Source: Streptococcus ilei
Lineage (GTDB): Bacteria > Bacillota > Bacilli > Lactobacillales > Streptococcaceae
Direction: 5' to 3'
NCBI RefSeq assembly: GCF_000479335.1
Contig: NC_022584.1
Span: 558,001-622,000, forward strand
Length of the DNA: 64,000 nt
Shown: positions 17,196 through 26,048 of the stretch, piece by piece
Layout: the number at the start of each line of letters is the position of its first letter
Numbering within the stretch: position 1 is the first letter of the stretch
Notes under the pieces: model-generated
What the model was told of the DNA's origin: nothing
Database searches by the model: none
Seen by the model: the letters and a program-made list of their open reading frames with translations, nothing else
Made by a program: the position numbers and the translations under genes

Positions 17196-18253
17196 CAATC
17201 AAGCAGCTCATTAAGCGTACCTACCTTACAATCATTTGGCAATTTCTTCTATGCCTTATACTTTTTTACATAGTTCCAGCTCTTCTATCTTCTGTATCTG
17301 GAATTAATGAGAAAAATGCCAATCGCTTTGCTTTATTTTTTAGCGTCAGTTCTTGGATTTATCTTTGCATCATTTTAATTGTTATCATTGTAATCAATAT
17401 TAGACAATTATTAACCAAGATTCAAAAAGAAATGAACATGGTTTATCATAGCAGTCTATATTTCAACAAAAATGATCATCCGCCTTTACAAATTAAAGAA
17501 TTTATTGAAACAAATGATCTGATCGAAAAAATGCAATCTGATATAAAAGATAGAATTCAAAATGAAAAAGATCAAAAAAAAGAACTCATGTTTCAAGTAT
17601 CTACCGCCGCACATGATCTTCGTAGCCCTCTAACTGTCATCAGAGGAAATGCTGAATTCTTACAATCCACCGAGCAAACACCTCAAGCAATGGAATGTTT
17701 AAAAGATCTTGAGCAAGCAAGTATTCAATTAAACGATTATTTTAACCACTTCATCCAATACTCAAAAACCTTTTACGACCATGATATTCAACTTAAAAAT
17801 ATATCAATTAAACAAGTAACTCATCAATTGAAGGAACATATCACTCCTTTACTCCCCAGAAATACACGTTTTGTTTTTTCAAATACAGTAACCCCATCAA
17901 CACAAATTGCAATTCATTCCAATCTATTCTTCCGAGCAATTACAAATATTATTACTAATGCTGTACAACATCAAAAAGAAAATGATGCACAAATTCACCT
18001 AACAATTTCACAAGAAAATAGTCAATTAGTTCTAACTATATGGAATAACCAATCTAGTTTTTCAAAAAATATATTAGAACATGCTGGAAATCTTTTCTAT
18101 AAAGATGACCAAGCAAGAACACCTTCTCAAGAAAGTCACTATGGACTTGGTTTATCTTTCGTGAAACGCGTCATGAAACTTCATAATGGAACGATGCATT
18201 TAGAAAATATTAATCATGGTGCACAAGTCAAGTTAATTATTCCCATTATATAG
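17180..18253 (+). CDS. Sensor histidine kinase of the peptide-resistance-like module
   Basis: A 357-residue membrane kinase. Two spans (about 17-38 and 49-73) enclose a very short outer loop of about ten residues, then a dimerisation domain with His 145 (AAHDLRSPLTVIRGN), an N-box (NIITNAVQH) and a G-box (GLGLSFVKRVM). A sensor with almost no extracellular domain fits the intramembrane-sensing kinases that detect membrane-active peptides or the linked transporter. An ATG at 17162 is in frame, but 17180 is preceded by GGAGGAGG. Confidence 0.88.
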   Translation: MAKELTIKQLIKRTYLTIIWQFLLCLILFYIVPALLSSVSGINEKNANRFALFFSVSSWIYLCIILIVIIVINIRQLLTKIQKEMNMVYHSSLYFNKNDHPPLQIKEFIETNDLIEKMQSDIKDRIQNEKDQKKELMFQVSTAAHDLRSPLTVIRGNAEFLQSTEQTPQAMECLKDLEQASIQLNDYFNHFIQYSKTFYDHDIQLKNISIKQVTHQLKEHITPLLPRNTRFVFSNTVTPSTQIAIHSNLFFRAITNIITNAVQHQKENDAQIHLTISQENSQLVLTIWNNQSSFSKNILEHAGNLFYKDDQARTPSQESHYGLGLSFVKRVMKLHNGTMHLENINHGAQVKLIIPII

Positions 18254-18256
18254 AAT

Positions 18257-18290
18257 AAGCCGAACTCATCAATATGTGTTCGGCTTTCCT
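18257..18290 (+). terminator. Terminator of the two-component operon
   Basis: AAGCCGAAC and GTTCGGCTT form a 9-bp stem just past the kinase stop; TTCCTTC follows. Confidence 0.65.
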
Positions 18291-18303
18291 TCATTTATAA
18301 TTG

Positions 18304-18333
18304 ATAAAAAAGACAGGCACTTTTGCCTGTCTT
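18304..18333 (-). terminator. Terminator of the CPBP protease gene
   Basis: AAGACAGGCA and TGCCTGTCTT form a 10-bp stem followed by TTTTTTATC on the minus strand, 30 bases past the stop at 18364. Confidence 0.75.
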
Positions 18334-18363
18334 CGTTTTCATCATCATTTCCTATCAGCCATT

Positions 18364-19311
18364 TCACACTTCTTCATCAACAACTCTTTCATTTCTTTCC
18401 CCTAAGCGGTAAACAATCACGACGGATAATAGAAGAACCAGAGTTGTGATGATTGACCCTTCTGCACCAAATGCTCCTCCGGTCAGCCAGTCGGGGCCTG
18501 ATCCCATGGTAAAGCTAAAGATAGAAGCATCTGCTCCCGTCCCACTGACTTGAAAGCCAAGGAGATTTCCTTGTACATAGTTCCAAGTCCCGTGCTGAGC
18601 CACCACTAGCCAAATGCTATCGGTGTAGATAAGAAGCAGACCAGCTAGCACCCCATCAAGGACAATATTCAGGACGGATAAGAAAGTCACTCCTGAATTT
18701 CCCAGATGAAGAATACCAAAGAGACTACTAGAAATCGCGATGGCTAAAGGAAGATTAGCTCTTGCAGCAATCCGAGTTAGGAGCCAGCCTCGCGTCGCTA
18801 CTTCTTCAGTCCCACCTTGCAGGAGCCAAAATGGGAATAACCCTAGAATAAAGAGGATGGGTTCTAAACTTAATTCATTTAGCTCAAAAGACCCGATTCC
18901 ACCTACCTGGTAGACAAGAGCAATCACTCCCATTTGCAGAAGGGAAAGCAAAATCCCCCAGGCAAGATATTTAAGCCAGCTCTTTTTAACAAAACCTAAA
19001 GTCGATAAGGGATTCTTCTCAATGAACTTCACCCAAATAATAAAGAGGATGAGAATGAATACAAAACTGAAGAGCTCATAATAAAGAAAATAATGGTAGA
19101 AAAACTCTTGAACACTTGCGCCTCCATTTCCTGGTGAAAAAAGCTCTGTTAAAAACTCTATGACCAAAGAAAATGGTCCCACTAATTCACTACCGAGCCA
19201 TAGTCCCCCTTCAACAAAGAGGAAGGTTAAAAAGACATAGAACAGTGTAGAAATGAGCACTGGCAACGACGTGTTAGTTTTTATATCCTGAATAATCTTT
19301 CCTTTCTTCAT
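18364..19311 (-). CDS. CPBP-family intramembrane metalloprotease
   Basis: A 315-residue protein with about eight spans. The CPBP (CAAX/Abi) motifs are present: EEVATRGWLL in QGGTEEVATRGW, FGILHLGNSG and a later WNYVQGNLLG. Members cleave or process prenylated-like or peptide substrates in the membrane and are often linked to bacteriocin immunity; its own substrate is unknown. An in-frame ATG lies at 19371, but GGAGG stands 7 bases before the ATG at 19311. It is divergent from glnP and shares the upstream region. Confidence 0.82.
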   Translation of the reverse strand: MKKGKIIQDIKTNTSLPVLISTLFYVFLTFLFVEGGLWLGSELVGPFSLVIEFLTELFSPGNGGASVQEFFYHYFLYYELFSFVFILILFIIWVKFIEKNPLSTLGFVKKSWLKYLAWGILLSLLQMGVIALVYQVGGIGSFELNELSLEPILFILGLFPFWLLQGGTEEVATRGWLLTRIAARANLPLAIAISSSLFGILHLGNSGVTFLSVLNIVLDGVLAGLLLIYTDSIWLVVAQHGTWNYVQGNLLGFQVSGTGADASIFSFTMGSGPDWLTGGAFGAEGSIITTLVLLLSVVIVYRLGERNERVVDEEV

Positions 19312-19378
19312 TAGTAACCTCCATTTATCTAATAGGTCCATTGTAACAAAGAAAACCCAAACCTGCAACATCCATTCA

Positions 19379-19395
19379 TGTTAGGTAATCTAACA
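19379..19395. promoter_or_regulatory. GlnR-type operator upstream of glnPQ
   Basis: TGTTAGGTAATCTAACA matches the GlnR/TnrA consensus TGTNA-N7-TNACA exactly. It lies inside a perfect inverted repeat, 11-base arms with a 5-base spacer (19374-19400), starting 34 bases before the -35 box of glnP. GlnR repression of glutamine uptake genes under nitrogen plenty is known in streptococci. Confidence 0.8.
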
Positions 19396-19412
19396 TGAAT
19401 TGGTGAAATTTC

Positions 19413-19441
19413 TTGTTTTCAAGGTTGATTTATGATATAAT
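19413..19441 (+). promoter_or_regulatory. Promoter of glnPQ
   Basis: TTGTTT (19413-19418), a spacer of 17, and TATAAT (19436-19441) with an extended TG element. Confidence 0.75.
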
Positions 19442-19466
19442 GGTTCTTGTAAAAAATAAATGATGA

Positions 19467-19505
19467 AATTCATACTCGTTTTCAGTATGAATTCTTTATT
19501 TTTTT
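19467..19505 (+). terminator. Terminator-like hairpin in the glnPQ leader
   Basis: A perfect 10-bp stem (AATTCATACT with AGTATGAATT, loop of 7) is followed by CTTTATTTTTTT. It lies between the glnP promoter and the glnP start, about 70 bases before the gene, so it would end most transcripts early unless countered. No alternative antiterminator stem was found by eye. Confidence 0.6.
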
Positions 19506-19573
19506 AAACCCTCTGAGGGTATCCCTTCCATTACTCTTCATCAGACAATGGATTAGATATAAAGGAGAACGAA

Positions 19574-21778
19574 ATGAAGAAAAAACTATTAGCCTATTTG
19601 CTTTTCTTATTTCCACTATTCGCCTTTGCGAGTCAAGCACAGGCAGAAACGGTTAAAGTCGTTTTCGATACGGCATATGCGCCCTTCGAATTCAAGGACT
19701 CAGACCAAGTTTATAAAGGAATTGACGTTGAAATCTTGGATAAGGTCGCTGAAATCAACGGTTGGACCTTAGAAAAGTCTTTCCCAGGCTTTGACGCGGC
19801 CGTCAACATGGTCCAATCCGGGCAAGCCGATGCCATTATGGCAGGGATGACCAAGACCAAAGAACGTGAACAAGTCTTTACTATGTCCGATACCTACTAT
19901 GATACAAAAGTCGTGATCGCAACTAAGAAAGCTAACAAGATCACTTCCTATGACCAGCTCAAAGGAAAAACGGTTGGAGTCAAAAATGGAACTGCTGCCC
20001 AACGTTTCCTTCAAAAGAACAAGGACAAGTACGGATATACTATCAAGACCTTCGATACCAGTGATTTGATGAATAACAGTTTATCAACCGGTGCAGTGGA
20101 TGCTATTATGGATGACCAACCTGTTATCGAATATGCTATTAAGCAAGGACAAGACCTTTCTATTAATATGGAAGGAGAAGCTGTCGGAAGCTTTGCCTTT
20201 GGGGTCAAAAAAGGTGGTTCTCACGAAAAACTCATCAAACAGTTCAATACTGCTCTTGCCCAAATGAAGAAAGATGGTACGCTAGATCAAATTATTGAAA
20301 AATGGACTGGTAGCAGCCAATCATCATCTACAGCAACAACTACCGCTAGCACTACTGTTGTTCCAGAAACGAGCACTGAAGCAGGACAAAAGGCGACTCC
20401 TAAGAAGAAAACGTATAAAATTTCTAGTGATTCCTCTTTTGCTCCCTTCGTCTTCCAAAATGATCAAAGTAAATACACTGGGATTGATATGGAATTGATT
20501 AAGGCCATTGCCAAAGACCAAGGATTTACACTAGAAATTAGCAATCCAGGTTTTGATGCTGCTGTCAGTGATGTCCAGAATGGTAATGCCGATGGAATGA
20601 TTGCCGGGATGACTGTTACTGATGCGCGTAAGGCGACTTTTGACTTCTCAGATCCATACTACACAACGAATTCAATCCTAGCAGTTCAAGAAAGTAGTAA
20701 AATTTCTTCCTACGAAGATCTAAAAGGAAAAACAGTTGGTGTCAAAAATGGTACTGCTTCTCAAACTTTCCTCGAGGAAAACAAGAGCAAGTATGGCTAC
20801 AAAATCAAAACCTTTTCAGATGGTGCTTCTATGTACGACAGCTTGAACTCAGGTTCTGTAGCTGCCATCATGGATGACGAACCTGTTATCAAATACGCCA
20901 TTAAACAAGGACGTAAATTTAAAACGCCTATCGAAGGAACTCCAAGTGGGCAAATTGCCTTTGCCGTTCAAAAAGGTTCCAACCATGAATTAATTGAGAT
21001 GTTTAACAACGGCTTGGCCAACTTAAAAGAAAGTGGCGAATACCAAAAGATCTTGGATAAGTACCTTTCAAGCGATAGCGAATCAACCACAGAATCTACC
21101 TCAGTAGATGAGACAACTATCTGGGGCTTGCTCCAAAACAACTACAAACAATTGTTAAGTGGATTAGGTGTCACTATTGCACTAGCCCTTCTTTCATTTG
21201 CGATTGCTATGGTGATCGGGATCATCTTCGGGATGTTCAGTGTCAGTCCTTATAAATGGCTTCGTTGGACTGCTGAGATTTTCGTCGATGTCATCCGTGG
21301 TATCCCACTGATGATTCTTGCCGCCTTCATCTTCTGGGGAATTCCTAATTTAATCGAGTCCATGACGGGCCACCAATCCCCAATCAATGACTTCCTTGCA
21401 GGTACGATTGCTCTCTCACTCAATGCTGCTGCTTATATTGCCGAGATTGTTCGTGGTGGGATTCAAGCCGTACCAGCTGGACAGATGGAAGCTAGTCGAA
21501 GCCTCGGGATTTCTTATAGCAAGACCATGCGCAAGATTATCTTGCCTCAAGCAACTAAACTGATGCTTCCAAACTTCGTCAACCAATTTGTCATTGCACT
21601 GAAAGATACGACGATCGTGTCAGCTATCGGTTTGGTCGAGCTCTTCCAGACTGGTAAGATTATCATTGCTCGAAACTATCAAAGTTTCAAGATGTACGCA
21701 ATCCTTGCTGTCTTTTACCTCGTCATCATTACTTTATTGACACGCTTTGCAAAACAATTAGAAAAGAGGGCTAACTAA
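19574..21778 (+). CDS. glnP: Glutamine ABC transporter, two fused substrate-binding domains plus permease
   Basis: A 734-residue fusion: signal peptide (1-24, cut after AQA), first receptor domain (about 25-245), a Ser/Thr-rich linker, second receptor domain (about 276-500) and a permease domain with about five spans and the EAA-type loop [21 protein letters not shown]. This is the GlnP architecture of lactic acid bacteria, importing glutamine, glutamate or asparagine. The two receptors share GFDAAV and [11 protein letters not shown] blocks. AAAGGAGA precedes the start. It shares one base with the start of glnQ. Confidence 0.93.
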   Translation: MKKKLLAYLLFLFPLFAFASQAQAETVKVVFDTAYAPFEFKDSDQVYKGIDVEILDKVAEINGWTLEKSFPGFDAAVNMVQSGQADAIMAGMTKTKEREQVFTMSDTYYDTKVVIATKKANKITSYDQLKGKTVGVKNGTAAQRFLQKNKDKYGYTIKTFDTSDLMNNSLSTGAVDAIMDDQPVIEYAIKQGQDLSINMEGEAVGSFAFGVKKGGSHEKLIKQFNTALAQMKKDGTLDQIIEKWTGSSQSSSTATTTASTTVVPETSTEAGQKATPKKKTYKISSDSSFAPFVFQNDQSKYTGIDMELIKAIAKDQGFTLEISNPGFDAAVSDVQNGNADGMIAGMTVTDARKATFDFSDPYYTTNSILAVQESSKISSYEDLKGKTVGVKNGTASQTFLEENKSKYGYKIKTFSDGASMYDSLNSGSVAAIMDDEPVIKYAIKQGRKFKTPIEGTPSGQIAFAVQKGSNHELIEMFNNGLANLKESGEYQKILDKYLSSDSESTTESTSVDETTIWGLLQNNYKQLLSGLGVTIALALLSFAIAMVIGIIFGMFSVSPYKWLRWTAEIFVDVIRGIPLMILAAFIFWGIPNLIESMTGHQSPINDFLAGTIALSLNAAAYIAEIVRGGIQAVPAGQMEASRSLGISYSKTMRKIILPQATKLMLPNFVNQFVIALKDTTIVSAIGLVELFQTGKIIIARNYQSFKMYAILAVFYLVIITLLTRFAKQLEKRAN

Positions 21779-22518
21779 TGGCTAAATTAAAAATTGATGT
21801 CCATGACCTCCATAAATATTACGGTGAAAATGAGGTCCTAAAAGGCATCTCAACAAAATTCTACGAAGGAGATGTTGTTTGTATTATCGGTCCATCTGGT
21901 TCTGGTAAGTCAACCTTCCTACGCAGTCTCAATCTTCTTGAGGAAGTAACCAAGGGACAAATTACCGTGAACGGCTATGACCTTACTGATCCTAAAACTA
22001 ATATTGATATCGTTCGTGAAAATGTCGGGATGGTCTTCCAGCACTTCAACCTCTTCCCCCATATGAGCGTCATCGAAAATATCATGTTTGCTCCCTTGGA
22101 GCACAAACGGATGAGTCGTGAAGAAGCTAGAGAACTAGCAATGGAACTCTTAGAAAAGGTTGGACTTGCGGACAAAGCCGATGTTTCCCCTGACAGCCTC
22201 TCCGGTGGACAGAAACAGCGGGTAGCCATTGCGCGTGGTTTGGCAATGAAGCCAGATGTCATGCTCTTTGACGAACCAACTTCTGCCCTTGACCCCGAGA
22301 TGGTCGGAGATGTACTCAACGTTATGAAGGATTTGGCTAAGCAAGGCATGACCATGATTATCGTCACCCACGAGATGGGATTTGCTCGCCAAGTGGCCAA
22401 TCGCGTGATCTTCACAGCTGATGGGGAATTCCTCGAAGACGGTAAACCAGACCAAATCTTTGATAACCCACAACACCCACGATTGAAAGAATTCCTGGAT
22501 AAAGTGTTAAACGTTTAA
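21778..22518 (+). CDS. glnQ: Glutamine ABC transporter ATP-binding protein
   Basis: A 246-residue polar amino acid transporter ATPase: Walker [11 protein letters not shown]-loop [14 protein letters not shown], signature [14 protein letters not shown], Walker [15 protein letters not shown] and H-loop VTHEMGFA. It powers the fused GlnP. Its ATG overlaps the glnP stop (TAATG), so the two are translated together under GlnR control. Confidence 0.95.
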   Translation: MAKLKIDVHDLHKYYGENEVLKGISTKFYEGDVVCIIGPSGSGKSTFLRSLNLLEEVTKGQITVNGYDLTDPKTNIDIVRENVGMVFQHFNLFPHMSVIENIMFAPLEHKRMSREEARELAMELLEKVGLADKADVSPDSLSGGQKQRVAIARGLAMKPDVMLFDEPTSALDPEMVGDVLNVMKDLAKQGMTMIIVTHEMGFARQVANRVIFTADGEFLEDGKPDQIFDNPQHPRLKEFLDKVLNV

Positions 22519-22572
22519 AAAAATACAAAGTCCCATGTGGCTATAGTCTGAATTCATTATTGCTTCTTTCAG

Positions 22573-22754
22573 TATTCCTGAAGAAACTAATAATGATGTC
22601 GGATATCCGAAACTTTCCGCTGTGATTAAAGTTCTTGAAATGAGATCATTTCAAGAACTCGGGAGTTTTGAGACCTTAGGCTCAAAACTAAGTCATGGAA
22701 CTTCTTTGAAGTTCGCTGACGTCCGTACTCACCTTAGGAAAGTTTCTAGGAATA
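22573..22754 (+). repeat. Structured intergenic element, copy 1
   Basis: Outer arms GAAACTTTCC (22609-22618) and GGAAAGTTTC (22737-22746) close a multi-stem structure; TATTCCT/AGGAATA extend it outward. Inside are three hairpins: GTTCTTGAAATGA/TCATTTCAAGAAC, TTTTGAG/CTCAAAA and GAACTTC/GAAGTTC, then CGCTGACGTCCGT. A second copy at 27947-28105 has the same plan with different stem sequences. It lies between glnQ and an MFS gene and is followed by a terminator, so it could be an sRNA or a transcript 3' structure. Confidence 0.7.
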
Positions 22755-22770
22755 CATTTTCTGCAATTTA

Positions 22771-22797
22771 AAACTGGAGTTAAAGCTCCAGTTTTTT
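22771..22797 (+). terminator. Rho-independent terminator after structured element copy 1
   Basis: AACTGGAG and CTCCAGTT form an 8-bp stem followed by TTTTTC. It would end glnPQ readthrough or an independent RNA made from the structured element. Confidence 0.8.
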
Positions 22798-22913
22798 CTT
22801 CTTCAAAATATAAAAAATATTAAGAAATTTCATTTAAATAACTTGCTAAATGAAGCAAAAAACTATACCATAGTAGAGTGTCTTTTGACCAAATATGTGA
22901 CTGAAGGATGATT

Positions 22914-24068
22914 ATGAAAAAATTATTAGAAAAGGTTAGTATCCTTTCTTTATCTCTTGTATTAACAACATCTTTTTCGATTTCTAGCGCTCTTCCTTAT
23001 ATGTTCGAATACTATAAGGATCTCCCCAAAAGTCAAATCGAACTCTTGGTATCTCTTCCATCCGCAGGGATTATGGTCACCCTCTTCCTAAATACCATTA
23101 TCGAACGCTACTTGGATGAGAGGAAGATGATTATTACAGGACTCTTCATACTCTCACTATTTGGTATGGTCCCTTTCTTTAACCAAGCCTATCCTGTTCT
23201 TTTCATTTCTCGTTTCATTTTTGGGATGGGGGTCGGTTTGATCAACGCTAAAGCTATATCTATTATCAGCGAACGCTACCAGGGACGTGAACGGATCCAA
23301 ACTCTCGGATTTCGTGGTTCTGCTGAAGTCGTAGGGACAGCCCTGGTCACTTTATTGGTCGGCTTCCTCCTTCAATTCGGCTGGACTTCTAGCTTTTTAG
23401 CCTACGGAGCTGGATTAATCGTTCTGTTTCTCTTCATGGCCTTTGTCCCTTACCACCAACAAGAAGAAAGCCAGCATACACAAGCCAAACATAAAGAACC
23501 ACTCCAAAAAGAAGAATGGAAATTAACCATTATCTTGGCTATTGTGGCTGCCGTGATTGTCTTATGTAATGTTGGAATAACTCTTCGTATCCCAAGCATT
23601 GTCGCTTACACTTTCAAGGATCAGCACAAATCAGCCAGCTTTATTCTAAGTGCTATGCAATTGATTGGAATTCTAGCTGGTCTCACCTTCTCTGGGCTCG
23701 TTCATTTGTTTAAGAGCAAATTGATCACTTATGCTGGGATTGCTTATGGATTCTCCATGATGGCTGTAGCCCTTTCACCAAGTATCCCTCTTCTTGCTCT
23801 ATCCGCCCTCTTCTCTGGCTATACGTATAGCACTGCTCTCACCATGGTTTTCCAAATCTTGTCAGCCAAGATTCCTGCTAGACGATTAAACCAGGTGACC
23901 TCAGTAGCCGTCTTAGGATGTAGCTTCGGAGCGGCTATTACACCTTTCGCCCTCAATACCATTGGTCTCATCTCCGACAGCAACGCTTTCATCTTTACCG
24001 TGTTAGGTATTGCTATGGCTCTCCTAGCCTTCTCTCTTCTCTATCTTTTAAAAGATCATCATGAATAA
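22914..24068 (+). CDS. MFS transporter (CynX/NimT-like)
   Basis: A 384-residue transporter with about twelve spans and a hydrophilic central loop rich in Gln, Glu and Lys (YHQQEESQHTQAKHKEPLQKEE). Motif GMGVGLINAKAISIISERYQGRER fits the motif-A/GXXXG region of major facilitator exporters. Substrate unknown. Two ATGs are available (22908 and 22914); GAAGGA directly abuts the first and is better spaced for the second, so 22914 was chosen. Single gene ending at a bidirectional repeat. Confidence 0.78.
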   Translation: MKKLLEKVSILSLSLVLTTSFSISSALPYMFEYYKDLPKSQIELLVSLPSAGIMVTLFLNTIIERYLDERKMIITGLFILSLFGMVPFFNQAYPVLFISRFIFGMGVGLINAKAISIISERYQGRERIQTLGFRGSAEVVGTALVTLLVGFLLQFGWTSSFLAYGAGLIVLFLFMAFVPYHQQEESQHTQAKHKEPLQKEEWKLTIILAIVAAVIVLCNVGITLRIPSIVAYTFKDQHKSASFILSAMQLIGILAGLTFSGLVHLFKSKLITYAGIAYGFSMMAVALSPSIPLLALSALFSGYTYSTALTMVFQILSAKIPARRLNQVTSVAVLGCSFGAAITPFALNTIGLISDSNAFIFTVLGIAMALLAFSLLYLLKDHHE

Positions 24069-24073
24069 ACAAA

Positions 24074-24303
24074 AGAGGCTGGGACAAAAGTCCTAGCCTC
24101 TCAATTGTCTTTGGATTGTCGAGCAAGACGCAGTGGTTGACTGGGCTCTTTGTTCGCTTTTTAAGCTCCAAATATGACCTAATGAGGGAAACAAAGTTTC
24201 CTTTATCTGCAACCTTCAACAGTCTCCCAGACTGTTGAAGCTGTGCGGAGGTGGGACGACGAAATCGAATTCTAACGAATGACCGATTTCTGTCCCACTC
24301 TCT
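24074..24303. repeat. GAGGCTGGGAC repeat, copy A (long variant)
   Basis: Lies between two convergent genes. One end folds as GAGGCTGGGAC/GTCCTAGCCTC, the other is the GAGAGTGGGACAG end seen in all copies. The interior differs from the other four copies: it carries an extra perfect hairpin, CTTCAACAGTCT/AGACTGTTGAAG, at 24214-24240, and is about 55 bases longer. Confidence 0.75.
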
Positions 24304-24311
24304 TTTCTGTC

Positions 24312-26048
24312 TTACTGATTCGAAAGTTGGGCAGTTTGCATTTTGTAATAAACACCTTTTTGTGCCATCAACTCAGAATGATCCCCATGTTCAACGATAT
24401 TTCCATCTACCATGACAAGAATCAGGTCTGCATTCTCAATTGTAGACAGGCGATGAGCGATCACAAAGCTGGTCCGACCCACCATCAGCTTATTAAAAGC
24501 ATCCTGGATGAGCAACTCCGTCCGCGTATCAATGGAAGACGTTGCCTCATCTAATATCAAAATCTTAGGCACTGAAAGAAAGACCCGAGCAATGGTCAGA
24601 AGCTGTCTTTGTCCTTGAGATAAGGAATCTCCCGCATCAGCTAGATAGGTATCATAGCCATCTGGAAGCTGTTGAATAAAGAAATCAGCATTGGCAGCCT
24701 TAGCTGCTTGAATCACGTCTTCCCGACTAGCATCTTGTCGACCAAATGCGATATTCTCATGAACCGTTCCCACTTTGAGCCAAGTCTCTTGTAGGACCAT
24801 TCCAAACTGCTTGCGGTAGCTTGCTAGGCTATAGGTATCCACGGCTTCTTGGTCTAGGAGCAAGCGACCCTGATCTACATCATAAAATCGCATGAGAAGA
24901 TTAATCATGGTTGATTTCCCAGCACCTGTTGGCCCAACAATGGCTACCTTACTAGCCGGCGGGATGGAAATGGAGAGATCCTTTATGAGGGGCTGGTCAG
25001 ATCGATACCCAAAGCTGACATGATCAAATTGGACAGCTCCTTCGACAGCCTCTTCTTGCAAGTCTTTCTTTCCACTTTCTTTCACTTCCTCTTGGTCCAA
25101 GACGCTATAGAGACGTTCCGCACAAGCTAAGGCGCTTTGCAATTCAGCAAGGACAGAGGAGATGTCATTAAAGGGTTTGGTGTACTGATTGACATAGTTG
25201 AGGAAGGTCACCAACTGGCCAACAGTGAAGCCAGTACCCGATAGGATACGGAAGGCACCAAATCCCGTCACAAGGGCATAGATCAGGGCATTAACAAAGC
25301 GTGTCGCAGGATTAACGGTAGAGGAATAAAAAATCGCCTCTTGAGAATAACCAGCATAGTCGCCATTGATTTCAATAAACTTGTCTTTAAACTGGTTTTG
25401 GGCATTGAAGGCTTGAAGCAAGCTTTCTTGACTGAGAGATTCTTCAATCATCTGTGTCTGAGCACCACGCGCCTGGGTCTGCATCCGAAAGAGATGGTAG
25501 GAACGCTTGGCAATAAAACGAGCGATAAAGAGTGATAAAGGAGTCAGGATCAAAACCATTCCCATCATCATCCAATCCAATCGGGCCATACTAGCGATGG
25601 TCACTAGGATGGTTAAAAGACCAACAAAGAACTGATTAAAGACCATCAATAAACCATTATTGAGTTGTTCAACATCAGTGGTCAAGCGACTGACCAAATC
25701 CCCAGTACCTTGACGATCCAGGTAAGATAAAGGAAGGACATGGACTTTCTGGATAACCTTCTCCCTTAAGTCTTTACTGTAGCGATAGATCATCTGATTG
25801 TAAACCAAGGGATTAAACCATTGAATGAGACTTGCAAAGAGGATCACTAGACCCATTTGAAGGATAAGCGGCAACAAGAGATGACTAGCATCAGGGAGCA
25901 CCACTATGTCCACTGCTCGACCAATCAGAATGGGGATATAGACAGTTAACAAGACTTGTAAAATGGTTCCTAGACTGGCCAAGATAAGCCAAATGGGCTG
26001 TCTGGCTATATCCGCAAGTAAGCGCCGTAAATAAGTCTTCTGTTTCAT
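24312..26048 (-). CDS. Heterodimeric ABC exporter, half-transporter with canonical ATPase site residues
   Basis: A 578-residue half-transporter: six-span exporter domain (about 15-310) then ATPase domain with Walker A GPTGAGKST, Q-loop MVLQETWLKVGTV, signature SLSQGQRQLLTIARV (LSQGQ instead of LSGGQ), Walker B ILILDEATSSIDTRTE and H-loop IAHRLSTIE. It starts inside the stop region of its partner (4-base overlap), so both are made together and likely form a heterodimer of the multidrug/LmrCD-like type. Substrate unknown. Confidence 0.88.
   Translation of the reverse strand: MKQKTYLRRLLADIARQPIWLILASLGTILQVLLTVYIPILIGRAVDIVVLPDASHLLLPLILQMGLVILFASLIQWFNPLVYNQMIYRYSKDLREKVIQKVHVLPLSYLDRQGTGDLVSRLTTDVEQLNNGLLMVFNQFFVGLLTILVTIASMARLDWMMMGMVLILTPLSLFIARFIAKRSYHLFRMQTQARGAQTQMIEESLSQESLLQAFNAQNQFKDKFIEINGDYAGYSQEAIFYSSTVNPATRFVNALIYALVTGFGAFRILSGTGFTVGQLVTFLNYVNQYTKPFNDISSVLAELQSALACAERLYSVLDQEEVKESGKKDLQEEAVEGAVQFDHVSFGYRSDQPLIKDLSISIPPASKVAIVGPTGAGKSTMINLLMRFYDVDQGRLLLDQEAVDTYSLASYRKQFGMVLQETWLKVGTVHENIAFGRQDASREDVIQAAKAANADFFIQQLPDGYDTYLADAGDSLSQGQRQLLTIARVFLSVPKILILDEATSSIDTRTELLIQDAFNKLMVGRTSFVIAHRLSTIENADLILVMVDGNIVEHGDHSELMAQKGVYYKMQTAQLSNQ

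Noticed and set aside
19974..20208. Minus-strand frames inside glnP
   Set aside because: Antisense shadows of the receptor domains; glnP is fully conserved across this region.
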